A stretch of DNA of 64,000 bases from Coraliomargarita sinensis (GCF_003185655.1 NZ_QHJQ01000001.1:529500-593499); one strand, 5' to 3'; positions 27,162 through 37,357 are shown, numbered from the stretch's first letter. Numbers and translations are program-made. Notes: generated from the sequence alone by a model not told the origin.

Positions 27162-27782
27162 ATGAATGAAATAAATATCTCCGAAGATCGCCTCAGCGAA
27201 TCGACAATTTTCACATCACCGTTGCTTGATATCGCTTTGCACAAAGTTGGTGCGATCACCTTCGCAATAACCGAGAAAAGCTATGGTTTACGCTTCGCGT
27301 TTGCGTCAGCCGAGCTGGCAAAGTACCTCGAACGTCAGCAGAATCCGAATATCACGGACGTGAAGCTACTTCGGCAGCATCCTGTAGTCGGCTATGAAGA
27401 GGACGAGACCCTAATCCTCCGCTTGAAACTTGATAGGGGCAAGGTCGTCATGCTGAATAAATACGATCATATCTATGAGTATGAGCCCATCATCCTCGAA
27501 GAAGGTGATGGGATTCTCACGTCCGCGCATAAACAGTGGGGATTGCCCGCCGAAAGTGTGGCGGGCCTAATGCTTCTCACGCGACGGATGATTCAGACGG
27601 TCGAAGATATTGCCGACGAGGGTCAACACTCGTATTTAATTCATGTTCTCTGGCAGGAATATCGTCTGGCGCTTGAAATTTCAGGTTGTAGCGAGGCAGA
27701 GCGCATCAGTGTGGAAGGCGAATTTATGGCCTTTTCCGTCAAACGTTTTACGGGTGAGCTATTTGTATTCGACCACGCCTAA
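27162..27782 (+). CDS. unknown 206-aa protein, paralogue 2 of a tandem family
   Basis: It shares with its neighbours the strand KYDHIYEYEP, the QWGLPAESV element, a long helix ending LIHVLWQEYRLAL, and the closing VEGEFMAFSV...LFVFD. The N-terminus contains FTSPLLDIALHKVGAITFAITE. Hairpins lie on both sides, so it forms a self-contained unit of about 680 bases. The protein is acidic and carries no catalytic motif I recognise. Confidence 0.6.
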   Translation: MNEINISEDRLSESTIFTSPLLDIALHKVGAITFAITEKSYGLRFAFASAELAKYLERQQNPNITDVKLLRQHPVVGYEEDETLILRLKLDRGKVVMLNKYDHIYEYEPIILEEGDGILTSAHKQWGLPAESVAGLMLLTRRMIQTVEDIADEGQHSYLIHVLWQEYRLALEISGCSEAERISVEGEFMAFSVKRFTGELFVFDHA

Positions 27783-27793
27783 GAATCCCATTT

Positions 27794-27834
27794 TGCGCCG
27801 CGGCCCGCTTCCAAAGGCCGCACAAAAAGGCGCA
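27794..27834. repeat. two-part hairpin between paralogues 2 and 3
   Basis: Outer arms TGCGCC/GGCGCA enclose inner arms GCGGCC/GGCCGC, separated by an A-rich bulge on one side. It starts 11 bases after the stop of paralogue 2 and ends 31 bases before the next ATG. It is probably a terminator or processing structure. Confidence 0.5.
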
Positions 27835-27865
27835 TTGTTAAGAACCTCTTGAATAAACAAAAATT

Positions 27866-28507
27866 ATGAAACGACTTAAAAATGTAGACATAAATGAAGA
27901 AGAATTTGAGCTCGTGAGTTCTCTTGAAAGTCCCCGCCAACTTTATCGACTGGGCGGCGATCAATATGCGCTCGCACTGCTGGACCGCGGAAACAGATTG
28001 TTCAAATTCCAGTCCAAAGTAGTAACGGCCGTACTAAACGACCTCGGTGGAGGCGTCGAAGATGTGACGCTCATCGAATATGCAGAACCTGAAAGAGTGC
28101 GTGACGCTCTACAGCCCGGTTTTGAAATCCGCCTTCACCTTAGTGGGGAAAAGGAAATTGTTTCCATCAACCACAACGACGAAGTTCGGGTTATGGTTGC
28201 TACCTCCTACCGGGAATACATCGAGAACCGTAAGGTCACTTCGGTGCGGGATATTTGGAATTTACCCCACGTGTACCCGTTCGATTTTCTTGAAATTTCC
28301 GGGGGGCTCCGAAATCAATTGGAACCTCATTTTAATGGTATAGGTGTTGAAGCGGTTCTTCTCCGAATGTGGGAGGACTTTCTCCGGGTCAAAAAGCGTT
28401 CATCAGGATGCACCGATGAACGGAACGCGATCTACGTCTCCGGCGAATTTTGCGATTTCGTCGTTTTCGAGCATCGCTGCGGGAAAGTAACCTTGTGCCA
28501 TCCCTGA
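27866..28507 (+). CDS. unknown 213-aa protein, paralogue 3 of a tandem family
   Basis: It shows the same layout as paralogues 1 and 2: HNDEVRVMVAT strand, RDIWNLPHV element, helix ending LLRMWEDFLRV, and the closing VSGEFCDFVVFE...KVTLCH. The N-terminus contains FELVSSLESPRQLYRLGGDQYALALLD, which aligns with the hydrophobic N-terminal strands of the others. The three have diverged far enough that only motifs remain, which implies old duplication or separate capture. Function unknown. Confidence 0.6.
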   Translation: MKRLKNVDINEEEFELVSSLESPRQLYRLGGDQYALALLDRGNRLFKFQSKVVTAVLNDLGGGVEDVTLIEYAEPERVRDALQPGFEIRLHLSGEKEIVSINHNDEVRVMVATSYREYIENRKVTSVRDIWNLPHVYPFDFLEISGGLRNQLEPHFNGIGVEAVLLRMWEDFLRVKKRSSGCTDERNAIYVSGEFCDFVVFEHRCGKVTLCHP

Positions 28508-28671
28508 CTCGCCGCACGGGTAGAAAGCGCTAGGCCCTCTTTGATAGTTTTCGGGACAAAATGTCGCTTCATTCGAAGAATTAATCGCTTTCTCTGCATC
28601 ATTTTGAGCAAGAAACCGAAAAAAGTTAAAAAGTTCTTTTTTTCTTAGGCGTTTTTTTCAGTAAACTTTGG

Positions 28672-30357
28672 GTGCACCCACTTGAAAAGAGCTGCCCAAG
28701 GGAGTCCGATCCTGAAATCTTGAAGGATCGGATTCGGGCTATCGTGGACTCTGCGGATCCCGCGATGGCGGCTGCTCTTCTTATGAGCCCCGTATTTGCA
28801 GAGTCGCCGCTAATGCCGATAGCGGCCATCAGAGGAATATGCTCGGGGTCCACCTTTGTGGAGCGGCTTCTTCCCTACGTCCCCGTGACAGAGGTCGGGG
28901 ACACCTTCCATATCAATTTTAAACAGTTCCGAGCCGTCAATGCATCCATTCAGCTCGGAGCCAACCATAAAGAACTACTACGCGTGAGCCAAAAATATGC
29001 GCCTCAAATCAAATCAGATGTGCGCTACACGAAGGACAAGGTCACTATTCAAAAAATACAGAGCAAGGGAAGATACGGCAAAAAGTGGTATTTGAGAATT
29101 CAAACGAAGACTTTAGGTAGGCCATGGATCGACTTGGATTATAGCCGATCCAAAGCGCATGCTAAAGCGGTCAAAATCAAGAAAAAGGTAGCTGCCGGAT
29201 TCCCGTTGGAGAACGTTTTAAAAGAGGTCGCGCCGGACTCGTCGTTTTTGCACCGCTTGGAAATGGAGTTTGAGCGAAAAGATGCCACCAGGAGGCAGAA
29301 TGCATGCGCCCCAAAGACGGGCAAATCACATTCAGAGGTGACGATAATGGACCTGATACTGGCCTACCAGGAAGGCGCAAAAAACCGGACGAACGGACTC
29401 AACGAGAAAAATGCTAGACGCTGTGTCAACCAGCTCAGAAAGGTGATCACACTTGGACTCAACCTAAAGCCTCCAAAAGACAAGACGAAGAAAGAAGTCG
29501 AGGCCGCAGAAAAGAGGGCGTTTGAGCGCCCCGTCTCAGATCTTAGCCCTGGAATCGTCGATGTGTTTATGGACACCATGCTTGGTGTGGGGGACGATTT
29601 TGATGATATTGATGAAGTTGAGATTCTTGAGCGGTCTGAGAGTGCGAACTCAACTTTCCGGCAGGCTAAATCCATCTTTTCGGAGAAAGGGCGCAGGATT
29701 TTTCGAAGGGCGGGTCTCGCTTTCGATTTACCTGCGGGATTCCTATCTGTCGGGTTTCTCCCCGTCACCCATGGCATCTACACTTTGCCTGAATTAGATC
29801 GGATTGAAGGCATCTTTGAGGAACTCCGCGTCTTGCTAAAAACAGATCCAAGTCACTATTTGGCCCGTCTGATTGCTCTATATGTGAATCTACGACCGAA
29901 AGAGATCATCCACCTGAGGAAAGACCAAATCAAGTATTCTGGTTATTGGAGGGTTGAGATCCGAGTTCGAGGTGACTTTAAACCCAAACACTACCATGAA
30001 AGGTCGATTAAGATATCTGCGGGGCTGGCGGAGCACATCTTGGATATATGCCGAGACAATGGGTCGGATTATGTTATTTCGGGTGACAACAGGTTGGAAC
30101 TCTTCAGGCCATTCAACTCACACCTGCGTGAGAAATTTCTGCCAGAGCAGAGGCGACCCTCCTACGAGTTGCGGAAATTCTATGCGTCTTCCTCAAAGCT
30201 GGCTGTAGGTCTAGCCATCACTCATCAACGAATGGGACACAATAACCCTTCTACAACTGAGAAGCACTACATCGACAAAGACGCGCCGCAGGAACTAGTC
30301 GATATCTACGAAAAATACGCACAGGAGCTATTCGGGGGCGCTGCGTTTTTGAAATAG
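28672..30357 (+). CDS. tyrosine recombinase / integrase
   Basis: This 561-residue protein starts at a GTG. The catalytic domain has the first arginine in LYVNLRPKEIIHLRK, the second in YELRKFYAS, and HQRMGHNNPSTTEKHY with the nucleophilic tyrosine. The usual histidine of the H-x-x-R box is tyrosine here, a known variation. The N-terminal ~200 residues carry extra DNA-binding sequence. It lies at the right end of the island and is the presumed integrase. Its last ~35 codons are closely matched by a fragment at 37047-37154 beside tRNA-Lys. Confidence 0.88.
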   Translation: MHPLEKSCPRESDPEILKDRIRAIVDSADPAMAAALLMSPVFAESPLMPIAAIRGICSGSTFVERLLPYVPVTEVGDTFHINFKQFRAVNASIQLGANHKELLRVSQKYAPQIKSDVRYTKDKVTIQKIQSKGRYGKKWYLRIQTKTLGRPWIDLDYSRSKAHAKAVKIKKKVAAGFPLENVLKEVAPDSSFLHRLEMEFERKDATRRQNACAPKTGKSHSEVTIMDLILAYQEGAKNRTNGLNEKNARRCVNQLRKVITLGLNLKPPKDKTKKEVEAAEKRAFERPVSDLSPGIVDVFMDTMLGVGDDFDDIDEVEILERSESANSTFRQAKSIFSEKGRRIFRRAGLAFDLPAGFLSVGFLPVTHGIYTLPELDRIEGIFEELRVLLKTDPSHYLARLIALYVNLRPKEIIHLRKDQIKYSGYWRVEIRVRGDFKPKHYHERSIKISAGLAEHILDICRDNGSDYVISGDNRLELFRPFNSHLREKFLPEQRRPSYELRKFYASSSKLAVGLAITHQRMGHNNPSTTEKHYIDKDAPQELVDIYEKYAQELFGGAAFLK

Positions 30358-30498
30358 CCCGATTCTGGCGGTGGTCAAAAGTATGCCCGAAGAAGTTCGG
30401 ATTGCCTGTGCCTGAGCTACTCTTGTGGGTCAAATAAGCTTCGCTAATGTTATAATGCCGTTAGCTGAAGGATTGACTGGTTTAGCCTCAGTTCTAGC

Positions 30499-33400
30499 GT
30501 GAAGCGCATGTGTTTATTAGCAGCAGTACAAAGACTAGGACTCCTTGCGGTGCTGCTTTCTGCTCTCGTGGCGACCTCTCCAGCATATGGCTGGCAAAGT
30601 TGGATGGGCGTTAGTAGCTTCTCAGATACGTCCACCGCCGAGCGGCCTATTGTTTCCGGAAATGTTTCTGGAGCATTGCCTTCTCAATTTTCCTTCGACC
30701 TGGAACTGACGGCTATCAGCGGACTGGACACCGATTTTGGCGCGGATTTTTCACTGCATTTGAGTCAGGACGGGGCAGATCTGGCCGTCGTATCAATCAG
30801 CGCCGACCGGCAGTCGGGCGCTACGAATGGAAATTTCGGAGATATCACTCTGAGGAACGGTGCAAATACTGTCAGCGAAACCATAACGGGCGCGAATATA
30901 CCTGTGGGCACGCGAGTCCGCCTGACACTGAATATTCGGGCGACAGAAGTGGAATTGACGATTTCGGATCAGGCTGACGGTTCGATTCTTGCGCAACGCA
31001 TCGCTGCCATCTCAGGCGCAGCCTCTGCCAATGAAATCAAGTTGATGACTTTCGACAATGAGGGACGAATCCTACCAGAGCTTGTCGATTCCAGCTATTG
31101 GCAGCTCCGCAGCACACGGTCCGGCGTGGATGCGACTGTTCGGTTCTACGGTGTGGACATTCTCAATGTGTCGTTCGCAGGTGATGGAACTGCTGTTGAT
31201 CCATACCAAGTCGGCAGTCCCGAGGGCTTGGATGCAGTTCGCTACTTTCCCTACGCTCATTTTATTCTTATTGAAGATATCGATCTAAATAAAGCTCCAT
31301 TCAACGAAGGTGCTGGCTGGCAGCCGATTAGTGATTTTTCAGGTCATTTTGACGGTAATGGACACCGCATAGAGAACCTGATGATCAACCGACCGGATGA
31401 AGAATATGTTGGCTTATTCAAAACGATTAAAACCGATGGGCAGATACGAGACTGTGACCTCGGTGCAGGTAGAGTCATTGGCAAGGGGAAGGTCGGTGCT
31501 TTAACCGGATCGAACTATGGCGATATTAATGGAATCAGATCCTTTGTTTTTGTCTCAGCTGCTGGAGAAGGTATTTTTGACAGCGGTGGCGGACTAGTGG
31601 GGGTTAATTGGCCTTCTGGGACGGTTCGAAACAGCGAATCCTTCGCGAATACTAGCGGATTTAATCGCATCGGAGGATTGATTGGTGAAAATCAAGGAAA
31701 CGTCTTAAACTGTAAAAGTTCTGGCTTGGTCTCCGGGACGGACGACTATGTAGGAGGCATTGTCGGATTTAATGGGAACGGGGGGAGCCTGCATTCTTCT
31801 TTTTCGAGTGCAACCGTTTCAGGAAAGGATGTCGTGGGCGGGGCTGTAGGCTTCAACAATGAGGGATCGAGCATAACATCTTGCTTTTCTAATGGTAAAG
31901 TTCTCGCAAGTGGAAATTGGCTTGGAGGCTTATGCGGGGAAAATTATGGTCTGATAAATCAGTCATACTCAACTGCATTAGTTGAAGGAGATCCTGCAAA
32001 TTCTTATCAACTTGGCGGTCTGGCCGGTCGTAATCATGAAAATGCAAGTGTTGTTGCTAGCTTTGCTCATGCTGCATCTATTTCAGGCAAAGATTACCTA
32101 GGGGGACTGATAGGAATCAATGTTGGATCGGTTACTGAGTCTGTTTCTGCTGGAGATCTTCTTAAGTTGGATTTCGAGCAACACACCAATTACGTTGGAG
32201 GCTTAGTCGGTGGTAACCTTCAAGGAGTTGTGGAAAAGTCTGCAGCGACAGGTAGCGTCAGAGGGAGTTACGCTATGTATCCTCTAGGTGGCTTTGTCGG
32301 TTATAATTGGGGAGGAGATATAAGCGAATCCTGGTGTGCTGGCCCGATTGTCGACAACGCTGGAGCTTTACAGGGAGGTGGTTTTTCAGGATTAAATTCC
32401 GGTTCGATTCAGGACTGCTATTCCTTATCATCTGGTGGTGGCCGTTCCGGAGCTTTTGCTTTCAACAATTACGCGGTTGAGGAGGGTACTCGCGTTTACG
32501 GAATCATAGGCAACTCTTTCTCAACCGGACAGGGTAATAGTATTGAAGGTTTCCTGAAGACCGAGACTGATAGTCAATTTTACGGAACCGTGAATAACTG
32601 CTTCGCGCTGGAGATTTCTTCTGGCGGTAATGTCGAGACAAGTTTGACGGTGGCCGAAATGCAAACAGCCAGCACTTATACTGCCGCCGGCTGGGACTTT
32701 ACGAATATCTGGACCATCGACGAAGGCAGTTCTTATCCCTATTTCCGCGACAGAGACTATACGGTCACTGTAACGCTTGGTGCAGGCATGCAGGGCACTG
32801 TAACTGGAGGAGGAACCTTCTACCAGGCTGACGAGATTACCATCACCGCTACCCCAATAGCCGGTGAGCGCTTTTCACATTGGGAGGCGGATGGTGCCGT
32901 TTTCTCAGAAGAAGCTACTTTTACCTTTCCGGCTTACCGGAACCTGAATCTAGAGGCACATTTCGAGCCAGATACGACCAGTCTGATTCTTGTGGATACA
33001 GTTCCAGTGGAGGGGTCGTTGATTCAAGGTGTTGGGATATACCCGAATGGCAGCACGGTCATTCTCAATGCGCCCGATCTCAACGGATACGTGTTCTCGC
33101 ATTGGAGTGATGATGATGCCGTTCTTTCCTCGGAATCCAGCCTAAGCATTGTGGCCGATGGTGACCGGACCTTGACCGCCCATTACGCTTGGGCAATTAC
33201 TTTGGAAGCGAATATTCCGGAGTATGGCACAGTCTCCGGAGGGGGTGTTTTCGAATATGATGACACAGTCACCCTGGAGGCTGTTCCTGCCTCAATGTTT
33301 CATCATTTCATAAATTGGACCGAAGGTGGAGTTGAGGTTTCTGCAGATCCTGTCTTTAGTTTTAATGCGACCGGAAGTCGCCACCTGGTCGCAAATTTCG

Positions 33401-36400
33401 CCATCAATGATTATGCGATCACTGTTGATTATGATTCTTCTAAAGCTTTTGCCAGATGGAATAGTAATTTTAACGGGGGTGCTTATGACACTTTTTACTT
33501 TAATTTTAGTCCGGGCTGGGTTGGTTATTTTAACGATGGTGACCGTGTCACTGTTAAATGTTACATGTCTGCGGGCTATTCTTTCGTTAACTGGACCGAA
33601 GACGGGGTCGAAGTTTCTACAAGCGCCAGCTACACTTTCACCGCGAGTGCCGATCGAGACTTGGTGGCAAACTTCGCAATAAATCAGTATACACTGGATT
33701 TAGCTTCAGTTCCATCCGGAGCTGCGACTTTATCGGGGGCGGGCACCTTCGATTACAACACATCTGTCACTCTTGGTGTTGATCCGGCTGCGGGCTACCA
33801 TTTTCTCAACTGGACCAAAGATGGAGCGGTTGTATCCGACGATCCGAACTACACTTTCAATCTAACTGGTAACCTAACTCTAAAGGCGAATTTCTACCAA
33901 CATGCTGTGACTACCACGTCGAGCGATGAGAGCGTGGGTTCAGTGACTGGTGGAGGCAAGTTTCTGGATGGTGATACAGTCACATTGAAGGCTACAACTA
34001 CCGCGGCGTTTCATCATTTTGTCAATTGGACCGAAGGAGGAGTCGAAGTTTCAACGGATCCGACTTACACGTTTAGTGCGAGTGCCGATCGGGACTTGGT
34101 GGCCAATTTCGACCTTAACCAATACACGCTTGATTTGGATACGGCTCCCCCAGGGGCGGCTACTTTGACGGGAGCGGGCACCTACGATCACGGCACGTCA
34201 GTGACACTGGGCGTAGATCCCGCGCCAAGCTATCATTTCCTCAACTGGACCGAAGCCGGGGAGTTTGTCTCCAGCGAGCTGGACTATGCGTTGACCTTGA
34301 CAGGTGGTCGGACTCTGACCGCGAATTTTTACCAACATGCTGTGACTGCCACGTCGAGTGATGAGGGCGTAGGTTCAGTCTCGGGCGGAGGCAAGTTTCT
34401 GGATGGTGATACAGTCACTTTGGAGGCTACAACTACCGCGGCGTTTCATCATTTTGTCAATTGGACCGAAGGAGGAGTCGAAGTTTCAACGGACCCGAAT
34501 TACACTTTTACCGCGACTGTGAATCGTAGCTTGGTGGCAAATTTTAGTGCCAATGAATTTCTCATCACACCTGAAGTAAATGTTGAAGGTCGAGGTTCTG
34601 TTACAGTAACAGCTCTGCATGATTACGGTTCGACGGTCGTGCTCACAGCGGCACCTGCAGAAGGCTTTATGTTTGTTCGCTGGAGAGAGGGTAATACAAC
34701 GCTTTCCACGGATGAGGTTTACAGTTTCGAATTCACACAAGCGCGAGACCGGACGTTGGTCGCTGATTTTGTGCATGAATACGCTGGTGGTTCGGGGTCG
34801 GAAGAGGACCCCTACCTTGTCGCGACGCCTGAGCAACTGGACGATATCAGGTTCCTGCTTGATAAGCATTTTAAACAAATAGCCGACATTGATCTGGGCG
34901 TGGCTCCGTGGAATAAGGGGGCCGGATGGGAGCCGATTGGTAACAGCCGAATCGATACTTGGAGTGAATCGTTTCGAGGAAGTTTAGACGGGGATGAGCA
35001 TAGCATCCTAAACGTTTTTATAAATCGACCCACTGAAGATTATGTCGGAGTGTTCGGTCAGGCATATCGAGCTAATTTTTTAGATGTATCAATAACAGGC
35101 GCTCAAATCTATGGAAAACAAAAGGTTGGTGCACTTGCTGGAGAAGTCGTGGCGGCTACATTACGAAATTGTTTTGCAAGTGGTTATGTAAGTGGATCCG
35201 TATCTGTTGGTGGCTTGGTTGGTATGAATCTGTATCCTTTCGTCTATAATTCAGGCACGGAAGGTGTTGTTGAGGCAGAAAAAAGTGGCGGAGGACTTAT
35301 CGGCCACGTGTATGCAAACGGCGAGCAAATGATCGAAGACAGCTATTCTCATGTAGCGGTGAGTGGTCAAAGTGAACTAGGTGGGCTGATCGGCAGATTT
35401 TCAGGTAATTGTTTAATGCGTTCATATGCAACTGGAGATGTCTCGGGGAGTGGCTCCCAGATCGGTGGTTTGGTAGGTTATGCGAGGGATGGTTGGAATA
35501 AACTGATTGAAAATTGTTACAGCACGGGAAATGTAGAAGGAAATGCCCGAGTAGGGGGACTAATGGGTGAAGGTTACGAGATTGATATTATCCAATGCTA
35601 TGCCACTGGAGCTGTTAACGGGAATGAGTATGTAGGCGGCTTCTCGGGTCTTTCTCATGCTGTTGAATATATAGATTCATTCTCAATCGGGAACGTTGTA
35701 GGAGAAAGCCTTTCGGGAGGATTTGGTGGTCTGTTTATCTTTTCTGCATATACCACTAATGTCTATTCCACTTTTGTGCCAATTGCTCCATACACCGTCG
35801 ATCCGTTTTTGAGTGGGAACGGAATCTATGGTACTAGCGCATTTTGGCGCTTAAGTGATAATGGTGAATACACTTCTAGTTATGGCGTTGGACTAGATGG
35901 TTTGGAATTCAACCGAAGATCTTCATTTGAGTCAGCAGGCTATGACTTCGATAACATCTGGGGGATCGTTGAAGGAGAAACTTCACCTTATCTAATTACA
36001 ATCCCGCTGCAAATAAGGGTGATGGCTGACAAACCAGCACACGGCAGTGTGAGCGGAAACACCACTACCTACTGCATGCGGACTGAATCGGTTTCTGCGG
36101 TCGCGGCGGTTGGCTATATCTTCAGTCACTGGACGGAACGAGGAGAAACTGTTTCGACTGAAGCCGATTATAGTTTTCAGGTAGAGACCCACCGGGATTT
36201 GATCGCTCATTTCATTCTGGGCCACAAACTCCGCTATTCGGCCGAAACCGGCGGGGATGTTACAGGAGAACTAAGCCAGGATATTGTATCTGGAGGCTTG
36301 GGGAGCCCGGTATCTGCTGTTCCTGAGACCGGCCTTGCTTTCCGGAAGTGGAGCGACGGTGTCATTGAGAATCCACGCCAAGATGAAAACGTGACTGCGG

Positions 36401-36816
36401 ATCTTAATGTAAGCGCTCAATTTGAAACGCTAAACCAGACGCCATTAAACTGGTATGAGCTACATAATTTAGCACCTGGAGATGGCCAAAACTGGAACGA
36501 TTTGGATCTGATTGACCATGATGGCGACGGAGTCACAACCGCCAACGAATTCATTTTCGATACCGATCCTACGAATCCCACCTCAAGGTTTACAACCATC
36601 CTGAGTAGGAATAGCGCTGACGATAACTTTAAAATCAATTTCCCCACCTCACCCGGAAGAATGTATCTCATTCAATATAGCGATACACTTGCTCCGGATA
36701 GCTGGCATACCCTCGTCCCTGAATTTGAAGGCACCGGCAGCAACCACAGCCACACCGATGACACAATTTCAGGCTCCACACGCTTCTACCGAGTCAAAGT
36801 CCGCATGGCTGAATAG
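30499..36816 (+). CDS. giant secreted GLUG / InlB-B repeat protein
   Basis: This 2105-residue protein has a signal peptide (hydrophobic core at ~10-26; cleavage likely after AYG) from a GTG at 30499 or an ATG three codons on. After an N-terminal beta-rich domain come GLUG repeats (~264-727; VGGLVG-type motifs), InlB-B/Listeria-Bacteroides repeats (~754-1424; FVNWTEGGVEVS-type units), a second GLUG block (~1434-1830), one more B-repeat and a tail with DHDGDGVTTANEF and FDTDPTNPTSRF. That tail is common in exported Verrucomicrobiota proteins. It is probably a surface or secreted adhesion protein. It lies between the intact integrase and an integrase remnant, so it may be island cargo. Confidence 0.85.
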   Translation: MKRMCLLAAVQRLGLLAVLLSALVATSPAYGWQSWMGVSSFSDTSTAERPIVSGNVSGALPSQFSFDLELTAISGLDTDFGADFSLHLSQDGADLAVVSISADRQSGATNGNFGDITLRNGANTVSETITGANIPVGTRVRLTLNIRATEVELTISDQADGSILAQRIAAISGAASANEIKLMTFDNEGRILPELVDSSYWQLRSTRSGVDATVRFYGVDILNVSFAGDGTAVDPYQVGSPEGLDAVRYFPYAHFILIEDIDLNKAPFNEGAGWQPISDFSGHFDGNGHRIENLMINRPDEEYVGLFKTIKTDGQIRDCDLGAGRVIGKGKVGALTGSNYGDINGIRSFVFVSAAGEGIFDSGGGLVGVNWPSGTVRNSESFANTSGFNRIGGLIGENQGNVLNCKSSGLVSGTDDYVGGIVGFNGNGGSLHSSFSSATVSGKDVVGGAVGFNNEGSSITSCFSNGKVLASGNWLGGLCGENYGLINQSYSTALVEGDPANSYQLGGLAGRNHENASVVASFAHAASISGKDYLGGLIGINVGSVTESVSAGDLLKLDFEQHTNYVGGLVGGNLQGVVEKSAATGSVRGSYAMYPLGGFVGYNWGGDISESWCAGPIVDNAGALQGGGFSGLNSGSIQDCYSLSSGGGRSGAFAFNNYAVEEGTRVYGIIGNSFSTGQGNSIEGFLKTETDSQFYGTVNNCFALEISSGGNVETSLTVAEMQTASTYTAAGWDFTNIWTIDEGSSYPYFRDRDYTVTVTLGAGMQGTVTGGGTFYQADEITITATPIAGERFSHWEADGAVFSEEATFTFPAYRNLNLEAHFEPDTTSLILVDTVPVEGSLIQGVGIYPNGSTVILNAPDLNGYVFSHWSDDDAVLSSESSLSIVADGDRTLTAHYAWAITLEANIPEYGTVSGGGVFEYDDTVTLEAVPASMFHHFINWTEGGVEVSADPVFSFNATGSRHLVANFAINDYAITVDYDSSKAFARWNSNFNGGAYDTFYFNFSPGWVGYFNDGDRVTVKCYMSAGYSFVNWTEDGVEVSTSASYTFTASADRDLVANFAINQYTLDLASVPSGAATLSGAGTFDYNTSVTLGVDPAAGYHFLNWTKDGAVVSDDPNYTFNLTGNLTLKANFYQHAVTTTSSDESVGSVTGGGKFLDGDTVTLKATTTAAFHHFVNWTEGGVEVSTDPTYTFSASADRDLVANFDLNQYTLDLDTAPPGAATLTGAGTYDHGTSVTLGVDPAPSYHFLNWTEAGEFVSSELDYALTLTGGRTLTANFYQHAVTATSSDEGVGSVSGGGKFLDGDTVTLEATTTAAFHHFVNWTEGGVEVSTDPNYTFTATVNRSLVANFSANEFLITPEVNVEGRGSVTVTALHDYGSTVVLTAAPAEGFMFVRWREGNTTLSTDEVYSFEFTQARDRTLVADFVHEYAGGSGSEEDPYLVATPEQLDDIRFLLDKHFKQIADIDLGVAPWNKGAGWEPIGNSRIDTWSESFRGSLDGDEHSILNVFINRPTEDYVGVFGQAYRANFLDVSITGAQIYGKQKVGALAGEVVAATLRNCFASGYVSGSVSVGGLVGMNLYPFVYNSGTEGVVEAEKSGGGLIGHVYANGEQMIEDSYSHVAVSGQSELGGLIGRFSGNCLMRSYATGDVSGSGSQIGGLVGYARDGWNKLIENCYSTGNVEGNARVGGLMGEGYEIDIIQCYATGAVNGNEYVGGFSGLSHAVEYIDSFSIGNVVGESLSGGFGGLFIFSAYTTNVYSTFVPIAPYTVDPFLSGNGIYGTSAFWRLSDNGEYTSSYGVGLDGLEFNRRSSFESAGYDFDNIWGIVEGETSPYLITIPLQIRVMADKPAHGSVSGNTTTYCMRTESVSAVAAVGYIFSHWTERGETVSTEADYSFQVETHRDLIAHFILGHKLRYSAETGGDVTGELSQDIVSGGLGSPVSAVPETGLAFRKWSDGVIENPRQDENVTADLNVSAQFETLNQTPLNWYELHNLAPGDGQNWNDLDLIDHDGDGVTTANEFIFDTDPTNPTSRFTTILSRNSADDNFKINFPTSPGRMYLIQYSDTLAPDSWHTLVPEFEGTGSNHSHTDDTISGSTRFYRVKVRMAE
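33893..34066 (+). repeat. direct repeat copy A inside the giant repeat protein
   Basis: About 174 bases nearly identical to copy B, which lies exactly 435 bases (145 codons) downstream in frame. Both contain the segment encoding AFHHFVNWTEGGVEVST. Confidence 0.75.
34328..34501 (+). repeat. direct repeat copy B inside the giant repeat protein
   Basis: Second copy of the 174-base unit, differing from copy A at scattered positions only. The low divergence points to recent duplication or gene conversion of InlB-B repeat units. Confidence 0.75.
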
Positions 36817-36818
36817 AG

Positions 36819-37046
36819 ATGGATATCACAGGCACTTCGGACGACATTCTCAACGCAATTCTGCAGGAGAATGAATTTATCGTTTTTCTCGGTGCGGGTG
36901 GGTCGGTGGTTTCCGATATGCTCATGTTTGCTTATGGAGAAGTCTACAAAACCGGCCATATAAAGAAGAGTGACCTCTGCCTAGCACGCATTTACGCTCC
37001 GGCTTCCGAATTGGCGCATCGTCCACGAACAAATATACAAAACTGA
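36819..37046 (+). pseudogene. SIR2-like N-terminal fragment fused to integrase remnant
   Basis: The first ~45 codons read DDILNAILQENEFIVFLGAG, which resembles the start of SIR2-like domains (FLGAG nucleotide-binding loop). After about 36960 the sequence changes to LARIYAPASELA, which aligns with LRKFYASSSKLA of the intact integrase. A TGA at 37044 then interrupts the frame. I read this as the stub of a SIR2-type gene joined to a decayed integrase 3' end. The SIR2 assignment rests on one short motif. Confidence 0.5.
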
Positions 37047-37154
37047 ACGACAACCGAAGATCATTATATCGACAAAGATAAACCGCTTGCCCTGGTCTAT
37101 TTCTACGAAAAATACCCCCAGAAGCTTTCCGGCGACGCTGCATTTCTGAAATAG
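37047..37154 (+). pseudogene. integrase C-terminal remnant next to tRNA-Lys
   Basis: Thirty-five codons in the same frame as the preceding fragment read TTEDHYIDKD, then FYEKY, then GDAAFLK and stop. The intact integrase ends TTEKHYIDKD, IYEKY, GGAAFLK and stop. Similarity continues a few bases past the stop. It is clearly the tail of a related tyrosine recombinase, left 130 bases from a tRNA gene. Confidence 0.85.
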
Positions 37155-37281
37155 CTCGACTTGAAGGGGTGGGTGAAAATGGAGAAATTTTTTGAAAAAA
37201 GTGGCTATAAAAGTGGCTATACACACCTGAGTGGGAGGCACAAAAAATGCCGCCCAGCCTAGTGCTGGAGCGGCTTTGAAC

Positions 37282-37357
<76 letters not shown>

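Noticed and set aside
30358..30498. attachment site directly after the intact integrase
   Set aside because: I looked for a copy of the tRNA-Lys 3' end in this gap and did not see one; the true ends of the island cannot be set.
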